11,626 nucleotides of DNA from an uncultured Candidatus Saccharibacteria bacterium (GTDB lineage Bacteria; Patescibacteriota; Saccharimonadia; CAILAD01; GCA-016700035). The position numbers and the translations under genes are program-made. The notes beneath the pieces were generated by a model. The model worked only from the letters and a program-made list of their open reading frames with translations, searched no databases and was not told where the DNA came from. Positions 3,514 to 11,613 of the stretch are shown here, in pieces (the first letter of the stretch is position 1; every line of letters begins with the position of its first letter). The stretch lies in the NCBI GenBank assembly GCA_937996675.1, contig CALKUN010000026.1, positions 1 through 11,626 of the forward strand. Reading direction: 5' to 3'.

Positions 3514-5514
3514 CTACTGCGAGATAGGGAGGGAGGTCAAGAGCGGCTTGCGGATATCAAACACCCACCAGTTGGCTGAGTGTGCGAGGAGCGTGTAGTG
3601 TTCCTGGAAGTATTCTAGGTTGGCGTCACCGTTTGTAATCTCGCTGTCACTAAACACCGCATGAGTGATGCCGTATTTAGCCAGGAGCTCCGCAGCTTCG
3701 GTGGTCCCTTTGAGCATCTCTGATCTTTCTTGGTTCACGACCGGCCACTGACTGTTGTAGAGGTTGTACCACCCAGCATAGGTCATAAGGACTTTGTGTC
3801 CGGAGAGCATAGTGATGGGGTGATTATGCCGATCGCCTACAAGTACATAGGCGTCCTGTGGCAATGCTTTCTGCATAGAGGTACCAAATGCTACCTCGTC
3901 CTTGCTCAGCATCTCAAACGTGAGCTGAGGGCCTGTGAGGGCCAAAGTGTACCACCCCATGATGGTGAGGCTGAAGATAATTGGTATCAGGGCGATCCAT
4001 GCCCACCAATGGCGTGACCAGACAGCCATGATGTAGCCAGTAACGAGCATCTGAAACCAGAGGGCGTACTCAAAGAACTTCATGTTGTCCCATACGCTTG
4101 GCTGAAATACATAGATGTTACAGATGAGGAATATTCCAACCCCAGCTAAATAGAAAAGCCAGAGCTCGGCTGATACCTTCATTCTTCGTAGGATGAGCCA
4201 GCCGAAGAGGATGACTAGGAGTAGTACGCCAATCTGGCCAAACCAGAATCCAAAAACGTCACCGTCGACAAGTGAAAAATCCTTCATGACCCAGCCGTGG
4301 ATCCAGGACTGGAAGTGCTTGTCATAGGTTGAGCGGAACTGCCAAAGCACCTGAGGGGCAGCTAAGAGGAATCCTCCGACAAAGACTGTAAGCCACGCCT
4401 TGGGGAGCGCTTGTCGATAGATAGCCAGCCCAAGTGTAGCGAGCACAGAGAGACCAACCAGTACGAGGAAGCTATGGGCGTGCACGAGCGGCAACATCCC
4501 AATTGATACTACGAGTGGGAGGGTTGCTGAAGAGAGCCACTTGCTGCGAGCGGCGCGATTTTTGAAGAGAGACAAGAGAGTTTTTTTGCGGGTAAGGTCT
4601 TTGAGCTGGAGCCAGGCTTGCTTTGGTTTGGCTCGGTATAGCTCCAGCATGCCGGTCAAGATGACGAGCAAAAGGGCCATGCCAAACAGGTAGGAGCGTT
4701 GCGGGATGATGTGCGAGTGGATGAAGTTGAGGTAGTTGTCGTGGGTTGAGAGCGGTATGGAAACGCCGATGAATGTATTGTAGGCCTCTGTACCCTGAGT
4801 GAAGAGTATTTGTGTGAGCTGCCAGCCACCATGTACGGCTCCAGAAAAGACAATCAGGATCAGCTGCAACCAGGATGCCCTGGCAGACCCGAGCAGGCGA
4901 TAGCCAAAACTGTAAATGAGATATAGCAGGGCAAGTGTTGTCAGGAGTGAGGGGGCGAAGAGGCTGAACGACCAGCTGGCCCCAAGTCTGAGAAGTATGC
5001 CTGAGTAGAAATCTCCGATAAAGGGATAGGTCAGTGGTACCTTGAGATATGAGGGCGAGACGAGATCGACTGTGTCCCCCATGGAGAATTGATTGGCGTA
5101 GCTAATGTGTAGAGGTGCATCTCCCCAGGCGTTACCGTTTGATAGCCAGTTACCATCCGGTCCTGGGAGTTGGTAGCTGAGATAAATGAGCTGGCCTACG
5201 ATGAAGGCGATGACGAGTGCGCCAACCCACGCAAAAGCTCGGAAGCGAGTTGAGTAAGGCTTTCTGATGAAGCTTGTTCGAGACTGTATATAAGCCTGCG
5301 TAGTACAAATAAGTGCGGTGAGAACGAGTGCAACTGGGAGCCCTATTGGGAAGGCAAGAAGCTTGGCGCAGATAAGGATGAGCCAACTGACGAGTGGGAT
5401 ACCGATAGCTACGGACATCGATAATGCTTCAATTCGACGTACTGCAAAAGGGAAGAGCCGAACGAGGCTCCATCCGGCGAGTACAGAGAGGATCATACAA
5501 AGAATGGCTAGCAT
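3514..5514 (-). CDS. Large polytopic membrane protein, GT-C glycosyltransferase-like
   Basis: 666 residues with roughly 12-14 hydrophobic segments spread over residues 1-560 and a soluble C-terminal part (about 560-666). After an early TM pair a long loop holds WGDAPLHISYANQF (130-143) and PSYLKVPLTYPFIGDFY (154-170). Acidic/His motifs in the first large extracytoplasmic loop are the hallmark of GT-C enzymes, which move sugars from polyprenyl phosphates. NFIHSHIIPQRSYLFGM (263-279) is a second conserved-looking loop. Exact family and substrate are unknown, and it may instead be a non-enzymatic relative. The start is uncertain: no Shine-Dalgarno sequence, and the best promoter (5518-5546) almost touches ATG 5514, so Met7 at 5496 is an alternative. 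It is followed 28 bp later by mscL. Confidence 0.75.
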   Translation of the reverse strand: MLAILCMILSVLAGWSLVRLFPFAVRRIEALSMSVAIGIPLVSWLILICAKLLAFPIGLPVALVLTALICTTQAYIQSRTSFIRKPYSTRFRAFAWVGALVIAFIVGQLIYLSYQLPGPDGNWLSNGNAWGDAPLHISYANQFSMGDTVDLVSPSYLKVPLTYPFIGDFYSGILLRLGASWSFSLFAPSLLTTLALLYLIYSFGYRLLGSARASWLQLILIVFSGAVHGGWQLTQILFTQGTEAYNTFIGVSIPLSTHDNYLNFIHSHIIPQRSYLFGMALLLVILTGMLELYRAKPKQAWLQLKDLTRKKTLLSLFKNRAARSKWLSSATLPLVVSIGMLPLVHAHSFLVLVGLSVLATLGLAIYRQALPKAWLTVFVGGFLLAAPQVLWQFRSTYDKHFQSWIHGWVMKDFSLVDGDVFGFWFGQIGVLLLVILFGWLILRRMKVSAELWLFYLAGVGIFLICNIYVFQPSVWDNMKFFEYALWFQMLVTGYIMAVWSRHWWAWIALIPIIFSLTIMGWYTLALTGPQLTFEMLSKDEVAFGTSMQKALPQDAYVLVGDRHNHPITMLSGHKVLMTYAGWYNLYNSQWPVVNQERSEMLKGTTEAAELLAKYGITHAVFSDSEITNGDANLEYFQEHYTLLAHSANWWVFDIRKPLLTSLPISQ

Positions 5515-5517
5515 TTG

Positions 5518-5546
5518 ATTATGATTCTAGCAGTTTGGGGTGACAA
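5518..5546 (-). promoter_or_regulatory. Candidate promoter of the polytopic membrane protein gene
   Basis: TTGTCA (5541-5546) and CATAAT (5518-5523) are each one base from consensus and lie 17 bp apart on the minus strand. Transcription would then start at or just inside the ATG at 5514. An overlapping alternative is the extended -10 TGCTAGAAT (-10 at 5524-5529), which would place the start site almost exactly at that ATG. Either way the mRNA would have almost no leader. Confidence 0.45.
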
Positions 5547-5561
5547 TGTGGGAAGAAAGGG

Positions 5562-5585
5562 AAAACCCATTAGCCGGTTGATGGG
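5562..5585 (-). terminator. Second candidate terminator downstream of tRNA-Ser(GCU)
   Basis: CCCAT (5566-5570) pairs with ATGGG (5581-5585) over a 10-nt loop, followed on the minus strand by TTTT and a pyrimidine-rich tract. It would back up the hairpin at 5623-5671 and insulate the membrane-protein promoter. Confidence 0.45.
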
Positions 5586-5622
5586 CATACTACAGCCGTG
5601 GATTATCCCCTTCTTTCATGCT

Positions 5623-5671
5623 CGCCATAGTAAAAGGACCGGACAAGACGTCCGATCCTTTTACTATGGCG
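5623..5671 (-). terminator. Hairpin terminator of tRNA-Ser(GCU)
   Basis: A 22-bp inverted repeat (5623-5644 with 5650-5671) around a 5-nt loop. The single non-Watson-Crick position is a U-G wobble in the RNA of the tRNA strand but would be a C-A mismatch in the opposite RNA, which points to the minus strand as the functional one. Outer arms match the hairpins of the other two tRNA-Ser genes. Confidence 0.75.
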
Positions 5672-5759
5672 GAGAGAGAGGGATTCGAACCCTCGCGGGG
5701 GATTACTCCCCCCTACCGGTTTAGCAAACCAGCCCCTTCAGCCACTTGGGTACCTCTCC
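5667..5759 (-). tRNA. tRNA-Ser(GCU)
   Basis: A 93-nt type II tRNA. Acceptor GGAGAGG/TCTCTCC, anticodon arm CTGGT-TTGCTAA-ACCGG giving anticodon GCU (reads AGC and AGU), a long variable arm with a GGGGG/CCCCC stem, T-arm GAGGG-TTCGAAT-CCCTC, discriminator G and encoded CCA (5667-5669). Confidence 0.96.
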
Positions 5760-5790
5760 AGGCATGCTCTCAATACTGAGCGACCTGGGA

Positions 5791-5796
5791 ATTATA
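5791..5796 (-). promoter_or_regulatory. Candidate -10 of tRNA-Ser(GCU)
   Basis: A perfect TATAAT on the minus strand begins 2 nt after the methyltransferase stop codon and 31 nt before the mature tRNA 5' end. The matching -35 would lie within the methyltransferase coding sequence; I see no strong one. Confidence 0.5.
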
Positions 5797-5798
5797 CC

Positions 5799-6119
5799 TT
5801 AAACGAGAGCTTTCTTCGAGAGCTTGACCCCTTCTTCTAGGAGGAGGCGACGCTTTGTCTCTATGCCACCTGCTCCGCTATAGCCGCCCAGGGATCCATC
5901 CGAAGAAATGACTCTATGACATGGGATTGAACCTGGGTACGGATAAGGGTTGGCACCACAAGCTGTGGCAACGGCTCGATAAGCCCTGGGGTTCCCTACG
6001 CGCGCGGCGAGCTCGGTATAGGTAATAGTAGTGCCTGGTGGTATCTTGGCGATTTCTTTCCAGACTGATTGCTGGAATGGTGTTCCTTCCGGTATCTCGA
6101 TAGCTGTATTCGTACTCAT
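5799..6119 (-). CDS. ogt: Minimal O6-alkylguanine-DNA alkyltransferase
   Basis: 106 residues, a single-domain MGMT/Ogt protein that repairs O6-alkylguanine by transferring the alkyl group to its own cysteine. The active-site motif PCHRV is intact at about 66-70, so it should be catalytic and not an alkyltransferase-like protein, in which Trp replaces Cys. The helix-turn-helix region runs from TPFQQSVWKEIAKIPPG to YTELAARVG; an AYRAVATACGANP segment carries the arginine finger; SLGGYSG lies after the active site. The N-terminal ribonuclease-H-like domain of long MGMTs is absent. AGGAGG overlaps the stop codon of the upstream MazG-like gene, 8 bp away, so the two are probably translationally coupled. 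Confidence 0.93.
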   Translation of the reverse strand: MSTNTAIEIPEGTPFQQSVWKEIAKIPPGTTITYTELAARVGNPRAYRAVATACGANPYPYPGSIPCHRVISSDGSLGGYSGAGGIETKRRLLLEEGVKLSKKALV

Positions 6120-6127
6120 ATTCCCTC

Positions 6128-6472
6128 CTATTCACTCGATCTACGTTGTTGGAGGTGCGTGATTTTTTCGCGTAAGGCTTCGTTCACATCTATATCAAAC
6201 TGCTTGGCCAAGAGAAGCGTAACAACCAGTACGTCAGCTAGCTCCTTTGGGATTGCGTTCTTTTCTACTTCTTTGGTCTTTCTTTGTCTCTGAAAGTCCT
6301 TCAGGACAGCTTCTGACAACTCTCCCATCTCTTCGGATAGCTTCGTAATCGCCGCATACGCTAGCATCTCGTGATTGCCGTAGAGGTCTGGGAATAGTTG
6401 AGTAAGGTGATCAAATTGCTCACCAATGAACACCTCGAGATCTGGAGTGATATACGGCTTTTGTTCGCTCAT
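6128..6472 (-). CDS. MazG-like nucleotide pyrophosphohydrolase
   Basis: 114 residues, all alpha-helical by appearance. It has the metal-binding signature of the MazG/all-alpha NTP pyrophosphatase superfamily: KLSEEMGELSEAV at about 44-56, then KELADVLVVTLLLAK at about 76-90. Such enzymes bind Mg2+ and hydrolyse nucleoside triphosphates to monophosphates plus pyrophosphate, often removing damaged or non-canonical nucleotides; the substrate here is unknown. A single domain of this length is common. ATG at 6472 has no Shine-Dalgarno sequence; TGGTAATCT lies 6 nt upstream and may be an extended -10. It sits 45 bp after the unknown gene and 8 bp before the alkyltransferase gene, suggesting a nucleotide/DNA housecleaning operon. 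Confidence 0.88.
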   Translation of the reverse strand: MSEQKPYITPDLEVFIGEQFDHLTQLFPDLYGNHEMLAYAAITKLSEEMGELSEAVLKDFQRQRKTKEVEKNAIPKELADVLVVTLLLAKQFDIDVNEALREKITHLQQRRSSE

Positions 6473-6517
6473 TATTCTAGATTACCAAACAACTTTTCTG
6501 TACGCAAGCATGTCTTG

Positions 6518-7684
6518 CTATTGATTGTCGGTATGGTGTCCGACGAATCTTCGGTCGCTATACGAAAGGGCAGTCTTGATGTTGGGCGGCAGTCCAGCGA
6601 GCCCACTATCTTGGGCAATTTGAGCTAATCCAGCATCAACTATTGCCTTGCGAGCAATGATATCCTGACTTGCCCGTTGGCTCGTAGCAATATGGCCTTG
6701 CGAAATATCTGGATAGGGACTCCCCTCCTGTTGGAGGCGAACTAATGAAGGCGGTGATTCATGTGTGCCAATTACAAATTCCAAGGCTACGTCGGGGTTT
6801 GCCTGTGCGAGACGAATGAATTCACTCGGACTCGGAATACTCATCGAGGCATCTATCTGAAGTGTCTTGCGAGCATCAGGAAGTTTCTCGCGCAGCTGCA
6901 GAAGTAATTTTTCAGCCGCTTCGATTGTTGTCTCGGTGTCGAGCTTTTGTTCGACACCGAGTGTGAGTGGTATGGATACGGCCTCTACATCCTCTGCAGT
7001 AATACCGCCGTGGATGATTGCTTCTGTATATGAGCCTGGCTGTTCGGGACGCCCGGCTCGTACAGAGATCTTGCGTGCCTCTTCCTGTAGCATGGCATCC
7101 TCCTTATTAAGTTGAACGACATTTCTGCCCTGCATCATGGTATCTCTATTCGAGAAATTGGTACGCTTAAACACATCAGTTTTTAGTGTAAGCTGACCTC
7201 CACCGTAGGAACTGGCATCATGCTGTTCTACTTGGCTATCTTCCTCGGTGCCTAGGTAGCCCGAAACAATCGGTTGCTCATCGGCAGTGCGGAGGCCAAA
7301 GTTCACTTCCTCTGCTTCCCTGCCTGGCGAGGTACCTCGCTGAGATTCGGTTGCTGAAATATACTGACCCGATTCAGCAAACTCTAATACACGAATGTCG
7401 GGCATACGCATGAGTATGCGAGCTTTATCTCGATTGAGCTCTACATGCTGCATGGCCACATCGATCTCGTCTTTGCTCTGCAGGCCAAGTTGTTGCTGGA
7501 GGGTGGCCTCGTTGTCGCGTGCTAGTGGGGTTGTGAGGTGCTCATATCTGCCTACAGGAGCCTCCGAGGGAGCCGCCTCCTGACTGTCGCGGATGGCAAT
7601 GAGCTCAGCTTTGAGTTGTGCAGCTCCGTCATTTCGGCTTTTGCCTTCGGTCTCTGAATGCTCATGGTAAGTTGGTTCAGTCAT
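6518..7684 (-). CDS. Protein of unknown function, possible ADP-ribosyltransferase-like domain
   Basis: 388 residues, soluble, with no signal peptide or TM segment. The first ~90 residues are charged and Gln/Glu-rich. A compact middle region has RMPDIRVLEFAESG (93-106), YGGGQLTLKTDVFKRTNF (160-177) and YTEAIIHGGITAEDVEAVSI (219-238). A tyrosine-glycine strand, a charged strand ending in Arg-Thr, then a Glu-containing HGG loop leading into a D-V-E strand recalls ADP-ribosyltransferase-type folds; this is pattern resemblance only. The rest is helical and repetitive in Ala/Gln. I chose ATG 7684: a perfect TATAAT ends 7 nt upstream, and starting further upstream would read through the promoter into the tRNA-Ser terminator region. 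The MazG-like gene follows 45 bp later. Confidence 0.75.
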   Translation of the reverse strand: MTEPTYHEHSETEGKSRNDGAAQLKAELIAIRDSQEAAPSEAPVGRYEHLTTPLARDNEATLQQQLGLQSKDEIDVAMQHVELNRDKARILMRMPDIRVLEFAESGQYISATESQRGTSPGREAEEVNFGLRTADEQPIVSGYLGTEEDSQVEQHDASSYGGGQLTLKTDVFKRTNFSNRDTMMQGRNVVQLNKEDAMLQEEARKISVRAGRPEQPGSYTEAIIHGGITAEDVEAVSIPLTLGVEQKLDTETTIEAAEKLLLQLREKLPDARKTLQIDASMSIPSPSEFIRLAQANPDVALEFVIGTHESPPSLVRLQQEGSPYPDISQGHIATSQRASQDIIARKAIVDAGLAQIAQDSGLAGLPPNIKTALSYSDRRFVGHHTDNQ

Positions 7685-7691
7685 GCTTCGT

Positions 7692-7697
7692 ATTATA
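7692..7697 (-). promoter_or_regulatory. -10 element placing the mRNA start on the ATG
   Basis: A perfect TATAAT on the minus strand ends 7 nt before ATG 7684, with no Shine-Dalgarno sequence between. This fixes the start choice and implies a leaderless mRNA. No TTGACA-like -35 is visible. Confidence 0.55.
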
Positions 7698-7732
7698 ATC
7701 AATAATCCCACACGATACCGCCGAACGATTCG

Positions 7733-7861
<129 letters not shown>

Positions 7862-7907
7862 AGGCTTGTGACTTCCCGTCTCGACTGAGACTGTGGTTCA
7901 GATGACT

Positions 7908-7936
7908 ATTGTATAGATTTATGCACAATTAGTCAC
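7908..7936 (-). promoter_or_regulatory. Candidate promoter of tRNA-Ser(UGA)
   Basis: GTGACT (7931-7936) and TACAAT (7908-7913) are separated by exactly 17 bp on the minus strand. The start site would lie near 7901, leaving a 5' leader of about 40 nt for RNase P to remove. Confidence 0.55.
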
Positions 7937-7983
7937 CTTAGTGCAGGCTCTCTCGGTAAGTCTAGGAGAAATCATTCTAGCAT

Positions 7984-8071
7984 CCCCGTGTATTCGGTAT
8001 CGGGGAATACTCATGCGATATGAAACTCTTACGTACGGAAACCCTACAATTAGTGAAACATAAGAGTTTCA
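7984..8071 (-). other. Two hairpins downstream of the helical-repeat protein gene
   Basis: TGAAACTCTTA (8021-8031) pairs perfectly with TAAGAGTTTCA (8061-8071) over 29 nt, immediately after the stop codon. A second stem CCCCG/CGGGG lies at 7984-8005. Neither is followed by a run of T on the minus strand, so this is probably 3'-end protection or weak termination of the valS transcript. The rest of 7862-8079 holds only the tRNA-Ser promoter. Confidence 0.4.
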
Positions 8072-8079
8072 CATGCGTC

Positions 8080-8940
8080 TCAGCGGGGTGGCAGAAGCTC
8101 TAGGTTTGCGTCTGCGGCCTTCTGGAGGGAGGAGCAATCACTAGGGGTAACTGACTGACTGCAGAGGCTTGTGATGGCCGTGAGTACTTCCCTATCAAAG
8201 GGTGTTTGCTGGAGAGCTCGACTCAGTGATTGGATGGCTTTGTCACTCTCCCCGCCTTGCTGCTGGAGACGTGCTAGAAGCACTAAGGCTGCACTGGATG
8301 TCTGCGGTGTCCCCTGTATCTTCTCGCTCGCTATAGCTAGGAGCCCTGCTTCGGATAGTTTCCAGGGGTCATCTTGGTTGCGCTGCATGTATTCGCAGGC
8401 TGTCTGCACCTGCTTAGCCAGGGGTGCGGTCGTGCTTTTAGCCTCTGATTCGCGGGCTTTTTCACAGCCCTTCCCGGTGTCTTTCTGATTGAGGAGTGCT
8501 ATCCCCTGCAGGGCTAGCGATTCGGCGGTCGGCTTTGCGTTTGTAGATGCACGGGCTACTCGTGCGACATTCGTGTAATCAAGGCCTAGGGCGTATTCAC
8601 GTGCGGCCTCCAGGAGAAGGGCGCCACGGGCGTGCTCATATGTTTCAGCTGCATTTTTATGGAGGTTATGAGTCGAGTAGTATTCAGCCAAGGCCCGGGC
8701 TACGGCTTGGTCCCCTCCGGTTGCTGAGAGGAGCTCTCGGTAAGCGCGCTCTTGCTTGCCCGACTCTTGGTGAGAGATAGCTGTGATTTCACGGGCGATC
8801 GCTTCCCTATTCGTGCGGATCAGGATAGGTGTGAGCAGGGTTATGATCAGAACAAGTATGAGCGCGCTTCCTAGCCAGAGAAGTTTTCTCTTAGGACGCG
8901 AGCTTTTTGAGAGCGGTCTGGAGATCTTGAGTGGCTGCAT
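8080..8940 (-). CDS. Membrane-anchored TPR-like helical-repeat protein
   Basis: 286 residues. A basic N-terminus (KISRPLSKSSRPKRK) precedes one hydrophobic segment at about 20-41, so the protein is probably anchored with its C-terminus outside the cytoplasm. The remainder is a series of alanine-rich amphipathic helix pairs resembling TPR/Sel1 units (for example AVARALAEYYSTHNLHKNAAETYEHA and ALVLLARLQQQGGESDKAIQSLSRALQQ, given as motifs). Several cysteines (such as LCSQSVTPSDC near 262-272) could form disulfides. Its ATG lies inside the end of valS, a 50-nt overlap in another frame, without a strong ribosome-binding site, so translation may depend on valS. Partner and function are unknown. 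Confidence 0.8.
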   Translation of the reverse strand: MQPLKISRPLSKSSRPKRKLLWLGSALILVLIITLLTPILIRTNREAIAREITAISHQESGKQERAYRELLSATGGDQAVARALAEYYSTHNLHKNAAETYEHARGALLLEAAREYALGLDYTNVARVARASTNAKPTAESLALQGIALLNQKDTGKGCEKARESEAKSTTAPLAKQVQTACEYMQRNQDDPWKLSEAGLLAIASEKIQGTPQTSSAALVLLARLQQQGGESDKAIQSLSRALQQTPFDREVLTAITSLCSQSVTPSDCSSLQKAADANLELLPPR

Positions 8941-11284
8941 AAGTTTCTTCTAGTCTAGCACGCTCGGCTGTCACTACTTCAGCCGGTGCATTATCCGTAA
9001 ATGATGCATTAGCTAGCTTCTTCTCGATGATTTCGATACCACGCTGCTTTTCGGCAATTTCACGCTCTAGCTTTGATCGGAGGGCTGAATCAGATTCAGC
9101 TTGATTGTCTGCCAGAATAGCCAATATTTCCGTGTCAAAAAGCTTGCTTTGTTCGGCGTCAGTTCGTATAATTAAGTTCGGCCAATGTTCGGTGATGAGT
9201 TGTGAATCTGTCCAAGGTAGTTCTTGCCAGATTGCTTCCGTCACAAAGGGGGCGAATGGGTGAGCTAGTCGCAACACGACATCGAGTACATAGGCCAGTA
9301 CCTTGGGGTTTAGGGTCTGCTTAGCGTACTCGAGATAGCAGTCTGCGAACTCACTCCAGAGTAGGTGATAGACGGCTTCACCTGCTTCAGAAAAGCGATA
9401 TGTATCGAGATGCGCGCCCACGCTCTCGATGGCATTATTAGCTCTTGATACTATCCAATGATCAGCAGGGGAGAGGAGATCGTCCTGCTTCAGCTGATTT
9501 GGCACAAAGCCGGCCGGCAGGTCGGTGCTAAGTCGGCCATCGATGAAGCGTGACACGTTCCACAACTTGTTGCAGAAGTTTCTGTATCCCTTAATCTTTT
9601 CGAGCGATAGTTTGCCGTCATTACCAGGTGTAATTCCGATGGAAAGGGCAAGTCGCAACGCATCGGTACCGTATTCGGCGGTGATCTCCATGGGATCACT
9701 ATAGTTTCCTTTGGACTTGGATAGCTTCTGTCCCTTTTCATCGGTGACCATTCCCCAGAGATATACGGATTCGAACGGGATACGTCCTGTCTTGTAGAGA
9801 GAGAACATTGTCATACGCGTCACCCACTTGTGTAGGATGTCGCGGGCGGTAGCCATGACCGTAGTAGGGTAGTGGCTCTCCCAGTCTGAACCAAGGGTAG
9901 ACATCAGGGTAGCGTATGGCCACTGGCTCGATGAGAACCAGGTATCAAAGGTGTCGGTTTCGGCGCGATAATTGCCGTCGCCGTAGTATTCGCGTGCCTC
10001 GTCTTCGGTCTTGGCTACGATATAGGCCGCTTTGTCGGCGTCGTGGCTGGTCTTGTAGAACACCGGAATGCGAATGCCCCACCAGTTTTGGCGGGAGATA
10101 CACCAGTCGTGTTCGTTTGTGAGCCAATCCAGAGCGATCTTCTTGAATCGCTTTGGATAAAGTTTGATTTGATCTGTCTCGAGAGCTTCGATGACGGGCT
10201 TGTTCAGCTCGGCTACGCGCATGAACCATTGCTCCATGATGAGTGGCTCTATCTGTCCACCAGATCGATCCTGGATGGCGACAGAGTGAGTATACGGCTC
10301 GGTCTTGATGATAAGGCCGGCGGCTTCGAGGTGAGCGACAACTTTGGCGCGGGCTTCGAGTACTGTTAGACCAGCATAGTCGTCGGGTACGTTGATCATC
10401 TTGCTATCAAAGTCGATGACCGTGATCTGGGGGAGTTTGTGCCGAAGGCCGATTTCGTAGTCATTTTTGTCATGCCCGGGAGTAATCTTGAGAGCGCCAG
10501 TACCAAAGTCGAGCTCAACGTGGTCATCGCCAATAATCGGGATAGGTCGATCGAGAAGGGGGATAGTGGCAGTTTGTCCGATGAGGTCTTTGAATCGCTC
10601 ATCGTTCGGATTGACCGCAACGGCGACGTCGCCAAAGATCGTCTCTGGTCGAACAGTTGCGATCTGAATAGTGCCGTAGTCGAGGGTATAGAGCGTGTCT
10701 TCTTGCTCGATGTGCTTTACTTCGATATCCGCGTAGGCCGATTGCGAGATCGGATCCCAATTGATGATGCGATTACCGCGGTAGATATGTCCGTCAGCGA
10801 GGAGCTCCTGGAACGTATCGAGTACGACATCCACGACATCGTCGTCTAGGGTGTACTTGAGCTTGTCCCAATCGGCCGAGAAGCCCATGAGTTTCATTTG
10901 CTCAACTATGGTGCCCTTCTGAGATTCTACAAAGTCCCATACTTCGGAATAAAACGTTTCTTGCCCGAGATCATGGCGTGATTTACCTTCGGACGCGAGC
11001 TTCTTCTCGAAGACGAACTGCGTCTCGGTGCCAGCATGATCAGTGCCGGGCTGCCAGAGTGTAGGGCGTCCTTGCATGCGCGCGTATCGAGTCATGATGT
11101 CTTCGGTAACGTACATCAGGTGACCGGCATGAAGTGAACCGTTGGCATTTGGCGGCGGCATGATGTTGGTAAACGGAGGCTTGGTATCGTCGGGGTTATT
11201 CGAACCGAGAGCAAAACTTTTGTTGTCATCCCACAATTGGCGAATAGTGGGCTCGTATTTTGATGGGTCGTAGGCCTTTTCCAT
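8891..11284 (-). CDS. valS: Valyl-tRNA synthetase
   Basis: 797 residues, a class I aminoacyl-tRNA synthetase charging tRNA-Val in the cytoplasm. The HIGH signature is HAGH (52-55) in PPPNANGSLHAGH; the KMSKS loop is KLSKS (520-524). The CP1 editing domain, which clears mischarged Thr, lies between with TVRPETIFGDVAVAVNP (210-226) and GTGALKITPGHDKNDYEIG (261-279). DWCISRQNWWGIRIP (393-407) and DTWFSSSQWP (447-456) are typical Val/Ile/Leu-RS blocks. The anticodon-binding helical domain covers about 600-710 and a short coiled-coil arm about 730-797. It is shorter than most bacterial ValRS (around 880-950). ATG 11284 has only a weak AAGG upstream. It overlaps the next gene and diverges from the membrane-protein gene at 11339. 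Confidence 0.97.
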   Translation of the reverse strand: MEKAYDPSKYEPTIRQLWDDNKSFALGSNNPDDTKPPFTNIMPPPNANGSLHAGHLMYVTEDIMTRYARMQGRPTLWQPGTDHAGTETQFVFEKKLASEGKSRHDLGQETFYSEVWDFVESQKGTIVEQMKLMGFSADWDKLKYTLDDDVVDVVLDTFQELLADGHIYRGNRIINWDPISQSAYADIEVKHIEQEDTLYTLDYGTIQIATVRPETIFGDVAVAVNPNDERFKDLIGQTATIPLLDRPIPIIGDDHVELDFGTGALKITPGHDKNDYEIGLRHKLPQITVIDFDSKMINVPDDYAGLTVLEARAKVVAHLEAAGLIIKTEPYTHSVAIQDRSGGQIEPLIMEQWFMRVAELNKPVIEALETDQIKLYPKRFKKIALDWLTNEHDWCISRQNWWGIRIPVFYKTSHDADKAAYIVAKTEDEAREYYGDGNYRAETDTFDTWFSSSQWPYATLMSTLGSDWESHYPTTVMATARDILHKWVTRMTMFSLYKTGRIPFESVYLWGMVTDEKGQKLSKSKGNYSDPMEITAEYGTDALRLALSIGITPGNDGKLSLEKIKGYRNFCNKLWNVSRFIDGRLSTDLPAGFVPNQLKQDDLLSPADHWIVSRANNAIESVGAHLDTYRFSEAGEAVYHLLWSEFADCYLEYAKQTLNPKVLAYVLDVVLRLAHPFAPFVTEAIWQELPWTDSQLITEHWPNLIIRTDAEQSKLFDTEILAILADNQAESDSALRSKLEREIAEKQRGIEIIEKKLANASFTDNAPAEVVTAERARLEETYAATQDLQTALKKLAS

Positions 11285-11323
11285 ACCTTACAGAGTACTC
11301 GATATCAGGTGTAGACGCTAGTT

Positions 11324-11332
11324 TGGTACAAT
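11324..11332 (+). promoter_or_regulatory. Extended -10 promoter with start at the ATG
   Basis: TGGTACAAT is an extended -10 (TG-N-TACAAT, hexamer 11327-11332). Only 6 nt separate it from ATG 11339, so the predicted start site falls on the first base of the codon and the mRNA would be leaderless. No Shine-Dalgarno sequence is present. Confidence 0.55.
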
Positions 11333-11338
11333 ACGCTT

Positions 11339-11613
11339 ATGCAGCACACCTCTTTACACAAGGCGCTTTTTTGGATAGGACCAATGTTATCACTCACTGC
11401 GACGGGATTGGTCACCTATATATTGTTCGCTCTCGCTTCTCTTGGGCCGCCCGGCGATTTAAGTCTCGATCCAATATTTTCATTATTCTTTATCCCATCT
11501 GCGATTGGTATCTGGGAGCAAGTCTATATCTTTCTGGCGATCTACAAGGAGCGGCCAGCTGGGAAATTCTTACTCACAGCACATGTAGTTCTATCGATTC
11601 TTGCAGGAGTAGT
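11339..11613 (+). CDS. Partial small membrane protein, 5' part only
   Basis: The frame opens with MQHTSLHKALFWIGPM and runs off the end of the contig. About 91 genuine residues are present; the codons after 11613 come from adapter sequence and must be ignored. Hydrophobic segments at about 10-35, 46-70 and 76-91 indicate a polytopic inner-membrane protein. A short loop GPPGDLSLDP joins the first two. I do not recognise the family. It is divergently transcribed from valS with 54 bp between the two start codons. Confidence 0.65.

Noticed and set aside
3169..3579. Open frame of 136 codons antisense to mscL
   Set aside because: mscL is unambiguous; the antisense product is Ser/Thr/Arg-rich and typical of a shadow frame.
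10439..10849. Open frame of 136 codons antisense to valS
   Set aside because: valS is certain by its motifs on the opposite strand; the antisense product has no recognisable features.
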